Source: Crossaster papposus
Lineage: Eukaryota > Echinodermata > Asteroidea > Velatida > Solasteridae
DNA length: 64,000 nucleotides
NCBI GenBank assembly: GCA_037893245.1
Contig: JBAIAA010000412.1
Span: 2,666,001-2,730,000 of the forward strand
Reading direction: 5' to 3'
The first letter of the stretch is position 1, and every line of letters begins with the position of its first letter. This document shows, piece after piece, positions 56,601-64,000 of this stretch. The position numbers and the translations under genes are program-made. The notes beneath the pieces are model-generated. The model saw nothing but the letters and a program-made list of their open reading frames with translations, was not told the DNA's origin and made no database searches.

Positions 56601-59600
56601 AGGGTGATGTTAGAGGTCATTTGAGGTCAGGTTGTAAAATGGGGTAATCACGAAGGCAAGCGAGACGCGTGGTTCGAGAACTTTTTTTTTTTTTTTTTTT
56701 AACTGGTTCCCATCATTCTGTGTGCAGGACAAGAGTGGTTCCATTGACAAAGATGAGCTTCGTCATCTGTTTATCGACATGTTCCCCCATTTTCATCGGT
56801 AAGATTTTTGTAGAGAGATTACCTTTTCCCCAGAGCAGTGGATGAGTGCAAGCCACTGCTGCTGTTTGCAAATCTGAATAGAATCAATTTGTTTTATAAT
56901 TAGGACACATTCTTTGATGTCTTTGCTAAAACAGAGTACTTGCAGAACAAAGTTTTGAAAAAAAGGTTGCAACCTGGCGCTGGTTTTTTATTTTTTATTT
57001 TTTTTTAAATTCTTTGTTTAACTTTAAACATTTTGTTTGGTTATTTTCAGGAACATGTTGGAACGCTACGTGAACGACGAATTCAGAGCTGGCGATAGAG
57101 ATTTTAGCAATGGTAAGAGAAATAATAATTGTGATAGTTTTATTTAAATTTTTATTTATTAACATGTATTTGGTTTTTTTGGTTTTGTGTTATAAAGAAT
57201 AAATACTAAATTGTATTTTAAATTTTCCAAAAGTCCTACTTTTATCCTGTTTTTTGCCACCGAAGTTCTACGTTTGTCCTGCTTTTTTGAAAATGTTGCT
57301 CCATCTTTTTTTCTACTTTTATATTTTTTTTTAACCTGGGTGCTCATAAAAAAATTTTTTTTAAAAAACACATCATACTTTGCCGAGCAGGTATTGACTT
57401 TGACGAGTTCCTCGGCATGTACCGTCGTCTCTTTGTGGTTTGCCGCTCCGTCGTCTCTAACGACATCGCCGACATCAGCCCCCAGTCTCAGAGAAGACTG
57501 AGCGATTCCATGAAGCACAGTGTCAACTTGAAACCGGTAGGTAGCACCGTGGGAGAAAGACCGACACCGAACGACGAGCTGTTTTTGTGTTGCCTAACCC
57601 TAACAATCCCCATCCAGTCAAACTCCAACACCAGGTTTTGTTGGGATCTGTTAGGATGGGTACTGGACCCTTTGAAACCGACAGTTCTTTTACACTGGGT
57701 TATAGGCATACCTCCAGAATCAGAGTCCAACAGTTTTTGTGTACAGTTTGCCATATGGTGTTGGATTTTGGTCAGGATGGGTATGGTTCCTAGTAAGTTT
57801 ACACTACGGAGTTAAGGGTAAACAAGTTTTGATACTTTTACCAGCCCGTTTTGATACCAGCCCGCATGTATGTTAAAGTTTCGAGTTAAGTTTTCTAAAA
57901 AAATTGTATGGATTTTGGTGAAACTTGGATGCAGTTAACCCTTGGCTGAAGAGACACAATTCTTCATTGGATTGGTGAGGTCAAAGGATGGAGTGATCCT
58001 TGGGTGGGGGTTTATCACAACTCTTACTGAATAGGTCAGAGGTCATCTTGGGGTCATTTGAGGTCGTCGTTTAAAAATTTAAAAGGAAAAGCGTAACCAC
58101 ATTAATAAAATATTGACGTCTTCCATCTAGGTAACAGCACGGCAAAACGGCAGTCCCAGCGAAACGGACAGCTCAGCCCCACAGAGTCACCCTGCCATGA
58201 AGGAGAAAACAAACACCAACAAACAAATGAAAGGTCGTCAGAGGTCACTTTCAGGTGAAAGTGACGTTAGTGAAGACTCGTTTTTTGATGACATACCGGC
58301 ACCGAGCAGAAAGCCACTAACATTTAGCAAGTAGGTATTATTTTTTTATTTTTTTTACATTTCAAAGCACCTATTACCTCAACTTAGTTAATAAGGCCCA
58401 CTTCAAAATTTAGTTCACTACCCTAACCACTCTGACCTGTGCGAGAAAACCACTTAGGTGTTTTTGCAGTAAACTACAAGACTCATTTTCATCACAATTG
58501 TTCTTTTTCGTGTTTTTTTTTTAAATTTAGCATGACTAAGACAAAGAAGGAGAGTCCACCGCAGTCCCCTCCGAAAACCCCACCTCCGAAATCCCCCGGT
58601 AGTGGTATGAGCTCTCTGTTTAATGCCCCCTCACTCGCAGGAAAGAGTGGGATGGGCTCATTAGCTGGGGCTCCACCATTACCTGGAAAGGGTGGGCCAA
58701 GAGGTAGGTAACCTAGCAGAGGGTGAAGTCGAGTTGTATTTGATTTGATTTATTTATTCAAGTTAACTCAACAATATGACAGAAAAAAGTTGATTTATGA
58801 CAAAACAAAAGTAGTTGATTTAACCTCAATTTTAACCTCAATTTTACAGGCTTATTTCCATTGGGGTCCCAAAAGTTAAAAAGTTATTTTTGTTACGGTT
58901 AAGAACATATCAATGTCTTTCTTGGGGTAAACAAATTTAAACTTAATGCAAATTTCACAAAAAGCGCATGAACTAATACAGGCAACATCACAAAACAATC
59001 AATGAAATTGTAGTTTTAAGTTCGGAAGGCCATATTCAACCTATGAATTTACACTGTGGAACCTTTGTTGTATCTTGATTTTTGTAGATACTTCCAGTCC
59101 AGACTGGAAAGACCTCAAAGCCTTGGACACCAAGCTGGACAAGTTAAGTTTTGAAGTGTCCAAGAGCGAGGCAAGCGAGGATTATGAAGATGACTTCCAG
59201 AGGTAAAGAAATGCATCGGTGTAATATTGTAACCTTCATATCATGGTTGTGTCAAAGGTCATTTTTGGTCAAAGGCCATTTTAGGTCAAGTTATAAATTA
59301 TACTTGAATTGTAAAAAATCCAATTGAAATCAATCTTGGGTCACGGATGCAATATTGTAACCTTCATATTATGGTCGTGTCAGAGGTCATTTTTGGTCAA
59401 AGGCCATTTTAGGTCAAAGGCCAATTTAGGTCAAAGGCCATTTTAGGTCAAGTGCCATTTTAGGTCAAGTGCCATTTTAGGTCAAGTGCCATTTTAGGTC
59501 AAGTTATAAATTATACTTGAATTGTAAAAAATCAAATTGAAATAAAAATCTTGGGTCACGGATGCAATATTGTAACCTTCATATTATGGTCGTGTCAGAG

Positions 59601-60466
59601 GTCAGGCACTGAGGTCAATGGTGAATTCTATGAAATCATGATTTCAAAGGAGCAAACGGTTTAAAGGTTTCTTCTCTGTTGGCGTCTGTAGCTCCCAGGA
59701 TAGTCAGAGCCACGCCCACACGCCCAGAAACAAGAGCCAGAAGAGTCACGACGCAAACAGCGTCAGCGAAGACATCAGCGAAGAAATACAGGACGACTTT
59801 GACATCTCGGGAGACGACGACTTCCTCGCAAGCAGTCATGAAAAGGTATTAACAAAACCAGAAAAAGGGGCTCTCAGTAGAGCGCAGACCCTACCTCAAC
59901 CGCAAATGTTGATAAATTGATCCAGATTCCTGATCTGGATCCAGATCAATCTGACAAATTTAATGGAATCATCCTTGACCCATAACCTATCTACCCACCA
60001 AGTTACATTAAAATCTCTCCAGTAGTTTTACCGTAATCCGGCTAGCAAACAAACAAACAATGATTTTTGAATCCCTTGACGCTAGAGAGCAGCTAAGGCC
60101 GTGGCAATCCGTCCGGAATGCTGTAGTCAGCTGTGATACGCTGTAGCACACGATCTGTGTGACAGCTGCACGCTCGGGCCCATTGTGCAGTGCAGTCATG
60201 CATAATCCTGTGAGGATTTATTACCGGCATCAAGGGTTTAACATTGGTGTTTTTGCGGATGGGGACGAGGCCTGCGATCTAACGAGTGCCATTTTTATTT
60301 TAGTTTGTATTTATTGGTGCAAAATAGTTTACGATGGCCGTTCACGTGATTAATTTCTGAAACCGTTTTTTCGTCTTTCCAGTTGGACGAGTTGACCACT
60401 GACCGGTCAGTGTCCCAACTCAGTGGTCGTTTTGACTACATCGAGGATGCCCAGTTGGAATTTTAA
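50072..60466 (+). CDS. CEP43: CEP43 (FGFR1OP/FOP) centrosomal protein with EF-hands
   Basis: A centriolar-satellite and distal-centriole protein needed for microtubule anchoring and ciliogenesis in vertebrates. Fourteen exons are placed: 50072-50155, 50905-51013, 52438-52526, 53475-53630, 54721-54738, 56043-56099, 56728-56798, 57051-57112, 57391-57536, 58131-58330, 58531-58703, 59088-59202, 59692-59845, 60383-60466. They total 1518 nt, 505 residues, all phases agreeing. The N-terminus matches human CEP43 closely (EDTELRDLVAQTLESSGVL; LDFTLAVFNPET). The C-terminus matches too (DSFFDDIPAP; SSLAGAP-like; YEDDF; DISEEIQDDFDI; VSQLS...DYIEDA). The middle differs: about 110 residues with two EF-hands that human CEP43 (399 residues) lacks. 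The start is the first ATG (a second follows directly). Confidence 0.95.
51265..52299. mobile_element. GTGACC-group element, type 3, interrupted
   Basis: Ends TGTGACCTGTCATCACAAAA and its complement match 20079-20494. The interior is broken by the TTAA-C element at 51392-52136. Confidence 0.9.
51392..52136. mobile_element. TTAA-C element (CCCTAACCC ends), nested
   Basis: CCCTAACCCTCCC to GGGAGGGTTAGGG, 745 bp, with TTAA at 51388-51391 and 52137-52140. The interior carries many copies of CTCAATCCTTCT/GGATCCTTCTAGATCC. No convincing ORF. Confidence 0.88.
52595..53171. mobile_element. TTAA-C-like element in CEP43 intron 3
   Basis: TTAACTCTAACTACCCC at the left; CTAGGGGGTTAGGGTTAA occurs at 53094-53111 and again at 53154-53171. 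Internal CATCAAACTCTAAC / GTTGAAGTTTGTTAGG pair loosely. A related piece is at 57594-57815. Confidence 0.6.
53275..53385 (+). mobile_element. tRNA-like SINE, diverged
   Basis: GAACAAAGACAATTTGC then AAATAGCTTCTTTGGTAGAG (A box) and GTAGGTTCTACATC (B box). A degraded + strand member of the GAACAAAGA family. Confidence 0.55.
53690..53930. repeat. 23-bp minisatellite
   Basis: About nine units of GATTCTGCCTTGGAAAATAGC with small changes, flanked on both sides by ATCGATTCCGA-type sequence. All reading frames stay open across the array, which explains the apparent ORFs on both strands. Confidence 0.9.
54345..54538. mobile_element. TTAA-A element, internally deleted
   Basis: TTAACCAGTT then an abrupt jump to TTAAAGAAACTCGATCC; right end CATCCGGCAGGAACTGGTTAA. 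Confidence 0.85.
54721..54738 (+). CDS. CEP43 exon 5: candidate 18-nt microexon
   Basis: Eighteen bases (DIVIPK) between a CTCCATGCAG acceptor and a GTAGAT donor, phase 0 on both sides. Including or skipping it keeps the frame between exon 4 and the EF-hand exons, so it could be alternatively spliced. Evidence is limited to splice-site quality and frame. Confidence 0.45.
55089..55222. repeat. CTCCCACCCC minisatellite
   Basis: About 13 units of CCCTCCCACC; the complementary strand is G-rich and could form G-quadruplexes. In the intron between CEP43 exons 5 and 6. Confidence 0.92.
55237..55640. mobile_element. TTAA-A left fragment joined to TTAA-B right part
   Basis: TTAACCAGTTCGCCCCAGGA to about 55361, then TTAA-B interior (GTTTTACAATCATGGATGCC) to ATGGTGTATCCCATCTTTAA. 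Confidence 0.7.
56043..57536 (+). CDS. CEP43 exons 6-9: EF-hand pair
   Basis: Exons 56043-56099, 56728-56798, 57051-57112 and 57391-57536. EF-hand 1 has a canonical 12-residue loop, DADKSGSIDKDE, split by an intron after its second residue. EF-hand 2 has DRDFSNGIDFDE, with the usual Gly at position 6 replaced by Asn but acidic positions 1, 3, 9 and 12 and Ile 8 kept. Both are flanked by amphipathic helices (AKEKFDFY, LRHLFIDMF, EFLGMYRRLF). The phases join seamlessly to CEP43 exons on both sides, so this is not a nested gene. Calcium binding by the first hand is likely. Confidence 0.85.
57594..57815. mobile_element. TTAA-C-like fragment after CEP43 exon 9
   Basis: CTAACCCTAACAATCCCC and CAAACTCCAACACCAGG resemble the start of 52595; the right end has GGAGTTAAGGGTAA. 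It lies 57 bp after the exon 9 donor. Confidence 0.5.
58131..60466 (+). CDS. CEP43 exons 10-14: acidic, Ser-rich C-terminal region
   Basis: Exons 58131-58330, 58531-58703, 59088-59202, 59692-59845 and 60383-60466. Low-complexity Ser/Pro/Lys segments (SPPQSPPKTPPPKSP) alternate with short conserved acidic motifs known from vertebrate CEP43: DSFFDD, LKALDTKLDKL, YEDDF, SEDISEEIQDDFDI, and the final DRSVSQLSGRFDYIED. The TAA stop is at 60464-60466, and mariner-derived DNA begins within about 20 bp. Confidence 0.93.
59225..59620. repeat. AGGTCA-rich tandem repeats
   Basis: An 18-bp unit (GGCCATTTTAGGTCAAAG) repeats about six times at 59405-59510, set between three copies of AATATTGTAACCTTCATATT. 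A related single copy is in the LRRK intron near 24990-25045. Confidence 0.85.
59920..60060. mobile_element. Possible non-LTR retrotransposon 3' tail
   Basis: GATCTGGATCCAGATCAA, TCCAGTAGTTTTACCGTAAT and a CAAACAAACAAACAA tail resemble RTE-like LINE 3' ends; no coding part seen. Confidence 0.3.
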
Positions 60467-60480
60467 AAAGAGTGTCGTCA

Positions 60481-61265
60481 TGTCACACGGGAAGCTGAGA
60501 AGCATTGGAAGCCGACGAAAGAGGTGCTCTTCCAAATCCACCAGGACAATGCTCCGCCTGACACATCCGCAGTGGCCTTGCATAAGCCACTATCCAGAAA
60601 TGTCGCTTCAAATTGGTCAAACATTCACCCTATTCTCCTGATTTGGCACCCTTCGACCTCTTCCCGAAGTTGAAGGAGGAGGAGCTCATTGGTCGGATTT
60701 TGCTTTGGATGACAACGTCATTAACCCTAACCCTACCTAAAAAGTAGTATGCAGTACTCTCACTGACTTGTCTGCAATGCCTGTAGTAATATTTAGTATT
60801 TGGTACTTCACCCCTAATTGCACTCGTAGTACTTTTTAGCATTGGGTCCCTCTGCTTGCTGAGTGTGCATGACCCATGTATGCTGCGTAGGGTGTTCTAA
60901 ACTCCACAGCAAAAATTGTCACTTGGGACACAGCAATGGGTCAAGGCTGGACTACTGCATTTTTTGCCAGGTAAGTATTACTGACCTGTATTGCCACTAT
61001 ATTAGTATTTTGTAGTTGGCAGTATCTGTACTCTGTCAGTACACAACCAATCATCAGTCACGGAGAGACCCAATGCTACAAAATACTAAGTAGTATTCTG
61101 TAGTATGCAGTTCTTTAGCCCAAAGTAAGGCCTAGGGGGTTAGGGTTAATGCTGTGGACACCTCCTGGTGGCCTAAGACAACAGCTTCTACACAGAAGGG
61201 ATCCGTATGCTCCATAATCGCTGGACAAGTGTGTTAATGTAAGACGGGACTGTGTTGACAAATTA
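60481..61265 (+). pseudogene. Mariner-like transposase remnant, interrupted
   Basis: Conceptual peptides include HQDNAPPD (second catalytic Asp region), HSPYSPDLAPFDLFPKLK (third Asp region), FALDDNVI, then beyond the insertion NAVD and FYTEGIRMLHNRW, all in mariner order but in different frames with stops. Only the C-terminal half is present. It starts within 20 bp of the CEP43 stop and so forms part of its 3' UTR. A TTAA-C element at 60725-61145 splits it. Confidence 0.85.
60725..61145. mobile_element. TTAA-C element nested in mariner remnant
   Basis: CCCTAACCCTACC to GGGGGTTAGGG, 421 bp, TTAA at 60721-60724 and 61146-61149. Internal copies of AGTAGTATGCAGTACT/TAGTATTCTGTAGTATGCAG. Confidence 0.85.
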
Positions 61266-61861
61266 AATGATTGATTTTCTAAAACTGACTCTTATCTTTG
61301 GCCACAAAATTATTATTCACCCTTCGTACAAGTGGGGCCAACAGCTTTTAGGTGGCCCATGACATGTAATTTAATAGTTTCAAACTTCCCTTGTCAAGTG
61401 TATTTAGCTTGCAAGATGATATTTATTGTTCCTTAAAAACGGCTGGGTGTCTTACAAGATTTCCAGATTGAATACAAATGCAGGTGAATATTTTCCTTAT
61501 GCAATTGAGCATGTTGATCAAATGAATGTTTTATATTAAAAACTAACGCAGTTTTGTACATAACCCAGTTGGTTAATACTTTCGAAAGGGTTATTGTATC
61601 CCCAACTTTATGATCAGATTTTCTTAGTCACAGAAAGGAACATGCCAAATTCAGCATTGTGATTTAATGTTTTAACTGTTGTGTATATAAATGTTGATCG
61701 CGTTGACTTGGGTAATTTGAGAATATTTTTAAATGTAAATTGTTAGCATTTAATAATACTATATTTAATAATACTATATTTGTTTTAGACTATATTTCCC
61801 AGGGTTTTAACCAATTAGTGATCAATTCTTTGATATAAAATCCTTGTAAATAGGTTCAACA

Positions 61862-61867
61862 AATAAA
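61862..61867 (+). terminator. Candidate polyadenylation signal of CEP43
   Basis: AATAAA about 1.4 kb after the stop, beyond the mariner remnant. An opposite-strand AATAAA lies 15 bp further on. Confidence 0.35.
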
Positions 61868-61882
61868 TCAGAATTACCTTTG

Positions 61883-61888
61883 TTTATT
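61883..61888 (-). terminator. Candidate polyadenylation signal on the minus strand
   Basis: TTTATT on the + strand reads AATAAA on the - strand. It lies downstream of the minus-strand ORF at 62474-62791 and faces the CEP43 signal. Confidence 0.25.
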
Positions 61889-62473
61889 TTTAAAGTGGAA
61901 ATTAATATGCATACTCTGTTTGTCTTGTATTGTCGAGTCGGTGGTTGCCTTGCTATAACTAAGGCCAAATTAGAAGAAAACAAATTTCGTTTCTGCAACT
62001 TGTTTTTTGCTGCCGCATTGAATTTTTTCAGTTGACATATTTTATTTAAAAAAAAAAAGGACGAAAATCTAAGTCCTTTTTCTCACTTTTACTTTCAGAG
62101 CATGCTGGAGTGGAGTCTAAACATCGTGTGGTGCATGAGACGCTATCTGCAATTGTCTACACGTATACAACAAGCAAAAAAATGCCCCCTTTCTCAAAAA
62201 GTTCAGACGAGAAACTAATAATTTGTTTTACTTGGCCTAAGATACGAGTATTGAAATGTGCAACCGTGTTGTGAAATGTGTAAAAGTCGCCTTTTAAAGT
62301 CCAGCAGATTTTAAGAAAAAAAACTATGTTTTTACAGCCAAGAAAACAATTTAATGACCATAGCGTAGAGGCTCGTAGATTTATATATTTTTCTTTTCGA
62401 AAAGAAAGTTTTTCTTGAATAATTTATCAATTGAAGGTGAATCTAATAATCTAGGCCCTTTAATAAATAATAT

Positions 62474-62791
62474 TTACGGCACTGCACGGATTGTGCACCG
62501 TCGACTAATACAAGATAACAAATTGAAATGCAAAATCTCGCTTCCCTTTCCGCTATAACAGCTATAATCTGGCCATAAATAATTACCATCGTAATTCAGT
62601 CTTTGGGGAAGATTGAGCTTTAAATGTTTAGGATTTCTGATTGTTCGGCCTGCAAATCCCGCTGTCGATTCGTGTACCACGGTCTTTCGCGGTCCGCCAA
62701 GAATTTGAAGAAAGACCCCGTACGTATTTGTCGCTATCATTATCAAGATAAGACGAGACAAAACGAGAGCTAATTTTAATTTTTGCTCCAT
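62474..62791 (-). CDS. Possible small secreted protein or first exon
   Basis: 105 codons starting with a good signal-peptide-like segment (MEQKLKLALVLSRLILIMIA). The rest is basic and unrelated to the repeats in the window. It may be complete, ending at the TGA with three cysteines near the end, or it may be a first exon spliced at a GTAATT donor at 62586, after RLNYDG. I do not recognise a family. The surrounding 62.5-63.4 kb is high-complexity sequence without repeats, unlike most of the window. Coding status is unproven. Confidence 0.3.
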   Translation of the reverse strand: MEQKLKLALVLSRLILIMIATNTYGVFLQILGGPRKTVVHESTAGFAGRTIRNPKHLKLNLPQRLNYDGNYLWPDYSCYSGKGSEILHFNLLSCISRRCTIRAVP

Positions 62792-63400
62792 TTGTGGGGC
62801 TAACTGTAATTGTTCTTCTGAAAACTCAATTAAGGCGGCCGCGCCTACGCGCGCTGCATACTGCGATTAGACCGTGCTTGCAAACAAGACTAATTATAGA
62901 TGAGCTAGGCTCTTTTTGTACGAAATAATTAATAATATAGGCTGAATGTTCAGTCATCCGAGACGCGAAAGACCATCAGGGTGCCACAATTAGAGTAAAA
63001 GTAATTTGAATGCAAATGTTGCCGTCAAAACCCCTTAGCTTTCTGCTAATTGTTATATCTTCTCTCTAGTTTCGCCAAAACTTGCCCCAGGATTTCGGAT
63101 CTTGTTTAATCAAACTGGACATACAAGATGAGCGTTATCCCGCCCTCAGGGATGTGATTATAAGAGCTCGTGTAAATCCCCCCTGTCGTTGACGATTTGC
63201 ATTATTTATAGGCGCCAGCTCTCGTGGGAGCAGAAACGAGGTTGCAAATAATAAAGGCAAGACAACGCCGGAGGTGATGGTTCGTTCCGCCGAAGTCAGG
63301 CTGGCCTTTCCTAAGGTGATGTGATCCGTGTCGCATCTTTTTAATGCCGGTTCGATGGGTTAATTGATCACTTTGTATTCTTAACAAAATTGTGTATGCA
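62792..63400. other. Repeat-free, motif-rich region
   Basis: Unlike most of the window this stretch has no inverted repeats or low complexity. It holds TAATTA, AATTAATAAT, GATTAG, CTAATTGTTAT and the TATA/octamer pair, so it could be a promoter or enhancer. No test of conservation was possible. Confidence 0.3.
63195..63210 (-). promoter_or_regulatory. TATA box adjoining an octamer motif, minus strand
   Basis: Read on the - strand, TATAAATA (63210-63203) is followed at once by ATGCAAAT (63202-63195, a POU-factor octamer). It would place a start near 63175, upstream of the minus-strand ORF at 62791. Several TAATTA-type homeodomain sites and a GATTAG site lie between 62870 and 62950. Confidence 0.3.
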
Positions 63401-63549
63401 GGTTCTCAGTGCTAGATTGTTATAATAGCCCGTAGTATTATACCGAGCCACACCAAGAACAAAATGTGGTCGCGGATAGAAATGTTGACAGTGAAACACC
63501 GCTATACCCGAACATTCGGCTATAGGCCTACCGAACACATCATTAGCCG

Positions 63550-63770
63550 CGTTCGCATTGGACTTTTTTTGGTAAAACCTACGGAGACTGTTGTCAACTT
63601 TAACCAAATTAAATCCAATGCGGACAGAGGGTAACATTGTCAAATTGTCCATGTTCAACCCTCCGCAACAGTAAGATCTACAGGCCCAAGCTTCTAGCGG
63701 AGGATTTAACACCGTGAACTTTGACAATCACGTACGGTAACTTTTGACAATTATTAAGTCCAATGCGAAC
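63550..63770. mobile_element. GC-rich inverted-repeat element (TTGGACTT ends)
   Basis: GTTCGCATTGGACTTTTTTT to TTAAGTCCAATGCGAAC, with an internal TTAAATCCAATGCGGAC. Relative of 42984-43398. Confidence 0.78.
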
Positions 63771-64000
63771 ACACCATTGGCTCCCGATTTTTGTGTACAA
63801 CAATACCAAACACTGTTGATTACTCTAACAAAAAATCAACGGATTAACCAAATCCACCGTCTTTTCGAATTTGTATTAAAACATAACTGGCATTGTTGTT
63901 GAACAGGTGTCAACAGGTTTTTAAAAAATCCGCTTGGTATAAAATGCTGTTAAGGTGTTTTTAATTCCCGAACGCAAACGTCAAACAGCCGTTGCTTTGT

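Larger units (their letters stand above)
61266..62473. other. Downstream of CEP43, no recognised gene
   Basis: AT-rich, with facing polyadenylation signals near 61.86-61.89 kb and no repeats or ORFs I could support. Confidence 0.5.

Noticed and set aside
63368..63727. 119-codon ORF on the minus strand
   Set aside because: Most of it lies in the TTGGACTT-type inverted repeat; no domain or splice support.
1..64000. CRISPR array, operon or bacterial gene content
   Set aside because: All convincing genes have spliceosomal introns; the tandem repeats have no unique spacers, and there is no prokaryotic gene layout.

Overview
The window looks like animal nuclear DNA from a marine invertebrate deuterostome, most probably an echinoderm. 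The genes are intron-rich with standard GT-AG junctions, the intergenic and intronic DNA is AT-rich and packed with short inverted-repeat elements and tRNA-derived SINEs, and the predicted proteins resemble both vertebrate and protostome relatives. The taxon is an inference; no species-specific marker was seen.

Three protein-coding genes are well supported. (1) About 4.16-39.49 kb on the + strand is one large gene for a ROCO-type leucine-rich-repeat kinase of LRRK1-like architecture: ankyrin repeats, LRRs, ROC GTPase, COR, kinase, WD40-like end. I could place 27 coding exons whose phases all agree (8921 nt in the window, about 2973 residues plus stop). The 5' end is not found, and an internal TATA box with an in-phase alternative first exon lies at 10.6-10.9 kb. 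(2) 44.71-49.40 kb on the - strand is a complete four-exon ENPP4/5-like ectonucleotide pyrophosphatase/phosphodiesterase (494 residues, signal peptide and C-terminal membrane anchor). (3) 50.07-60.47 kb on the + strand is a complete 14-exon CEP43 (FGFR1OP/FOP) centrosomal gene (505 residues) that carries a pair of EF-hands between the dimerisation domain and the conserved C-terminus. LRRK and ENPP are convergent. ENPP and CEP43 are head-to-head with 667 bp between start codons. A fourth, weakly supported small secreted ORF lies on the - strand at 62.5-62.8 kb with a TATA box and octamer upstream.

The rest is dominated by transposon-derived DNA. Three element types appear to use TTAA target sites (piggyBac-like behaviour), and in three places one element can be seen inserted into another repeat with the target TTAA duplicated. 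A second large group shares the ends TGTGACC...GGTCACA across at least six internally unrelated types. There are also tRNA-derived SINEs, a broken mariner transposase in the CEP43 3' region, several minisatellites, a 107-bp tandem repeat that covers the LRRK stop codon, and long homopolymer runs. The three genes do not form a pathway; the layout is ordinary for an animal locus. The points most worth following are the EF-hand CEP43, the alternative LRRK promoter, the GC-AG intron, and the nested TTAA insertions.
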